From: Bacillota bacterium
Lineage (GTDB): Bacteria > Bacillota > Limnochordia > DTU087 > JAAYGB01
DNA length: 64,000 nucleotides
NCBI GenBank assembly: GCA_012727955.1
Contig: JAAYGB010000006.1
Span: 1 to 64,000, forward strand
Direction of reading: 5' to 3'
The notes below the pieces were generated by a model. The model saw only the letters and a program-made list of their open reading frames with translations. It did no database searches and was not told the DNA's origin. Made by a program: the position numbers and the translations under genes. Below are positions 63,046-64,000 of the stretch, piece by piece. Positions within the stretch are counted from its first letter, which is position 1; each line of letters begins with the position of its first letter.

Positions 63046-63070
63046 ACAGACCCGGGCATCCGGGTCTGTT
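63046..63070 (+). terminator. Terminator-like hairpin just after a promoter
   Basis: ACAGACCCGG (63046-63055) and CCGGGTCTGT (63060-63069) around GCAT, followed by TTGC. The T-run is weak, but TTATTTTTTG comes at about 63084. Confidence 0.6.
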
Positions 63071-63530
63071 TGCAATTTGCCTGTTATTTTTTGTTAATAC
63101 TTGCCTCCCTTGGCTAAGGTCAAGGAATCTCCCCGGAGGGCCTGTGGCGCTTAGTCCCTAGCCAAACTCCCCCACGATTTTGTCTCATCCTTTTCTCATA
63201 GAATTAATCAACTCCATGGCAATCCATGGTATTCTCGTAAAGCTATCTCCTTGAACTGTAAGGGTTAGTTCAGAGTATCTAAGATCCGAATATCGCTCGG
63301 AAATCGGCTAGCAATAATGAGAACTGTCACTAATTTGTTAATTTTGCGGCAAAGGTTAGTGACTGGCGACAAAAGTGGGTATAAAATTTTAAAGACTGTG
63401 ATAATAGGGGTTGCGTCAAGATAACGGCCCGCTGCCCGCTATTTCGCCGTCCATTTGTTGCTTGCTGTTACTGGGATTGATTCCTAACTAGCTCCAGTGA
63501 CTTAGGATGGAATCCAAGGAGGCGGGGACG
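63071..63530. other. Intergenic region upstream of Spo0E-like gene
   Basis: About 460 nt without a credible gene. It contains GTCACTAA (63326-63333) and TTAGTGAC (63356-63363), a perfect 8-bp inverted repeat with a 22-nt centre. A possible promoter follows: TTAGTG (63356-63361), 18 bp, TATAAA (63380-63385). The repeat arm overlaps the -35, so it may be an operator. Confidence 0.4.
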
Positions 63531-63758
63531 ATGGTAGGTTTGAGGAGTAGAAAAGTCTTGAAGCCATCGGTAGCAAATCTTCCCTTGGGTCAAACGATTG
63601 CTCTGATGCTGGAAAGAAACACACTCCTAGCGGAGATGGACAAGCTGAGGGCGAGGGGAACGGCGCTCCATGCGCCGGATATGATCCGACTGTCTGTACG
63701 TTTGGATGTAATTGCTAGACAGATGATGGGGCTGGAGGTTAATACCGATGATATATAG
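63531..63758 (+). CDS. Spo0E-like aspartyl-phosphate phosphatase
   Basis: 75 residues. The helical hairpin LLAEMDKLRARGTALHAPDMIRLSVRLDVIA resembles Spo0E, whose signature is S-x-x-L-D (here SVRLD, 55-59). Spo0E dephosphorylates Spo0A and delays sporulation. An N-terminal extension of about 30 residues is longer than usual. ATG 63531 follows AAGGAGGCGGGG. It precedes a PAS-domain gene by 31 nt, perhaps a sensor in the same circuit. Confidence 0.65.
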   Translation: MVGLRSRKVLKPSVANLPLGQTIALMLERNTLLAEMDKLRARGTALHAPDMIRLSVRLDVIARQMMGLEVNTDDI

Positions 63759-63789
63759 CTAACACTTTTTGGTTGGAGGGAAAGGATTC

Positions 63790-64000
63790 TATGGAGTTAT
63801 TCCGGCGTTTCGGTCTAAAACGCGGACATGAAGAAAGTGTTGATGTTGCATCTCTGGCGGAAGATGCAGTTGGAATTGTTGCAGTAGACGAGACAGGATG
63901 TATTACCTTCTGCAACGAGCAGGGTCGAAGGATTTTGCATCAGCTCAGCGGCAAAGGCGCTTGCCCAAGAATCTCACCGACATTTCTGTGGCGAAACTCC
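63790..64000 (+). CDS. PAS-domain sensor protein, 3' truncated by window
   Basis: Seventy codons are visible before the window edge. ATG 63790 follows GGAGGGAAAGG. A PAS domain begins at VGIVAVDETGCITFCNEQGRRIL. The output domain is out of view: histidine kinase, sigma-54 activator or other. Its neighbour is the Spo0E-like gene. Confidence 0.7.

Noticed and set aside
62782-63075. 97-codon minus-strand frame upstream of the small paralog
   Set aside because: No SD, runs through the promoter, hairpin and conserved upstream block.
1-64000. tRNA, rRNA, transposase, integrase or prophage genes
   Set aside because: None could be recognised on either strand by eye; accessory features rest on remnants and gene mix only.

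Overview
The window looks like chromosome of an endospore-forming Bacillota. The evidence is spmA/spmB next to a YkuD-type L,D-transpeptidase, a LysM/SleB-type cortex hydrolase, a Spo0E-like protein, strong AGGAGG ribosome binding sites, frequent GTG and TTG starts, and sigma-A-type promoters. One long, beta-strand-rich exported protein (429-2813) resembles outer-envelope barrel proteins. Together with spore genes this would fit a diderm spore-former such as Limnochordia and relatives, but that placement is inference. No tRNA, rRNA, CRISPR array, transposase or phage genes were found.

Layout. 1-9155: metal homeostasis (a CopZ-like chaperone with a CsoR-like box; a CadC-like repressor with a Cd/Zn/Pb P1B-ATPase), the envelope protein and the LysM hydrolase. 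These are followed by a decayed stretch with two frameshifted exported-protein genes and a second, broken copy of the ATPase gene 3' end including its terminator. 9499-12080 (minus): ykuD-spmA-spmB. 12293-18773: an ion and osmotic block, trkA-trkH (50-nt overlap), a P2A Ca2+-type ATPase and MscS. 19015-20820: a nucleotidyltransferase and a GNAT. 20926-21133 (minus): an rpmB (bL28)-like gene with a damaged start. 21469-26441: orphan family 5 solute-binding protein, sulfatase, cytidine-deaminase-like enzyme, class I mannose-6-phosphate isomerase.

26688-31716 is a compact catabolic operon: Asp/Glu racemase-like protein, FGGY kinase, class II ketose-bisphosphate aldolase, fuculose-aldolase/OtnC-like enzyme and DUF1537 acid-sugar kinase. 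Starts overlap or nearly touch stops. Two MFS transporters with a small membrane protein follow on the minus strand. 34916-47728 is an accessory mix rich in single-enzyme modifiers: amidohydrolase, GNATs, APH-like kinase, P-loop kinase, transglutaminase, a YHGS-domain/nucleotidyltransferase fusion, lipoprotein, ABC-2 exporter, CoA-binding protein, aldo/keto reductase, methyltransferase and ferritin-like protein. 47744-48457 is a PAS-HisKA protein lacking a kinase domain.

48590-51894 is a sugar ABC importer (permease, binding protein, permease) with a perfect 14-bp hairpin after the binding-protein gene. It is followed by a UroD-like protein (minus) and a Cof-type HAD phosphatase. 54250-54844 holds a small ORF, two RNA hairpins and a CD3324/Mor-like HTH protein whose ribosome binding site lies inside an inverted repeat. 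54850-61787 holds a second sulfatase, NUDIX hydrolase, M24 peptidase, a second orphan family 5 binding protein, a P-loop kinase and a sugar isomerase-like TIM barrel. 61829-62789 (minus) carries two paralogous small proteins of unknown function with matching upstream DNA. The window ends with a Spo0E-like gene and the start of a PAS-domain protein.

The strongest candidates for something undescribed are the paired small proteins at 61829-62789, the leader/hairpin-controlled CD3324-like gene, the YHGS-nucleotidyltransferase fusion, the two-kinase/two-aldolase sugar operon, and the rearranged cadA remnant region.
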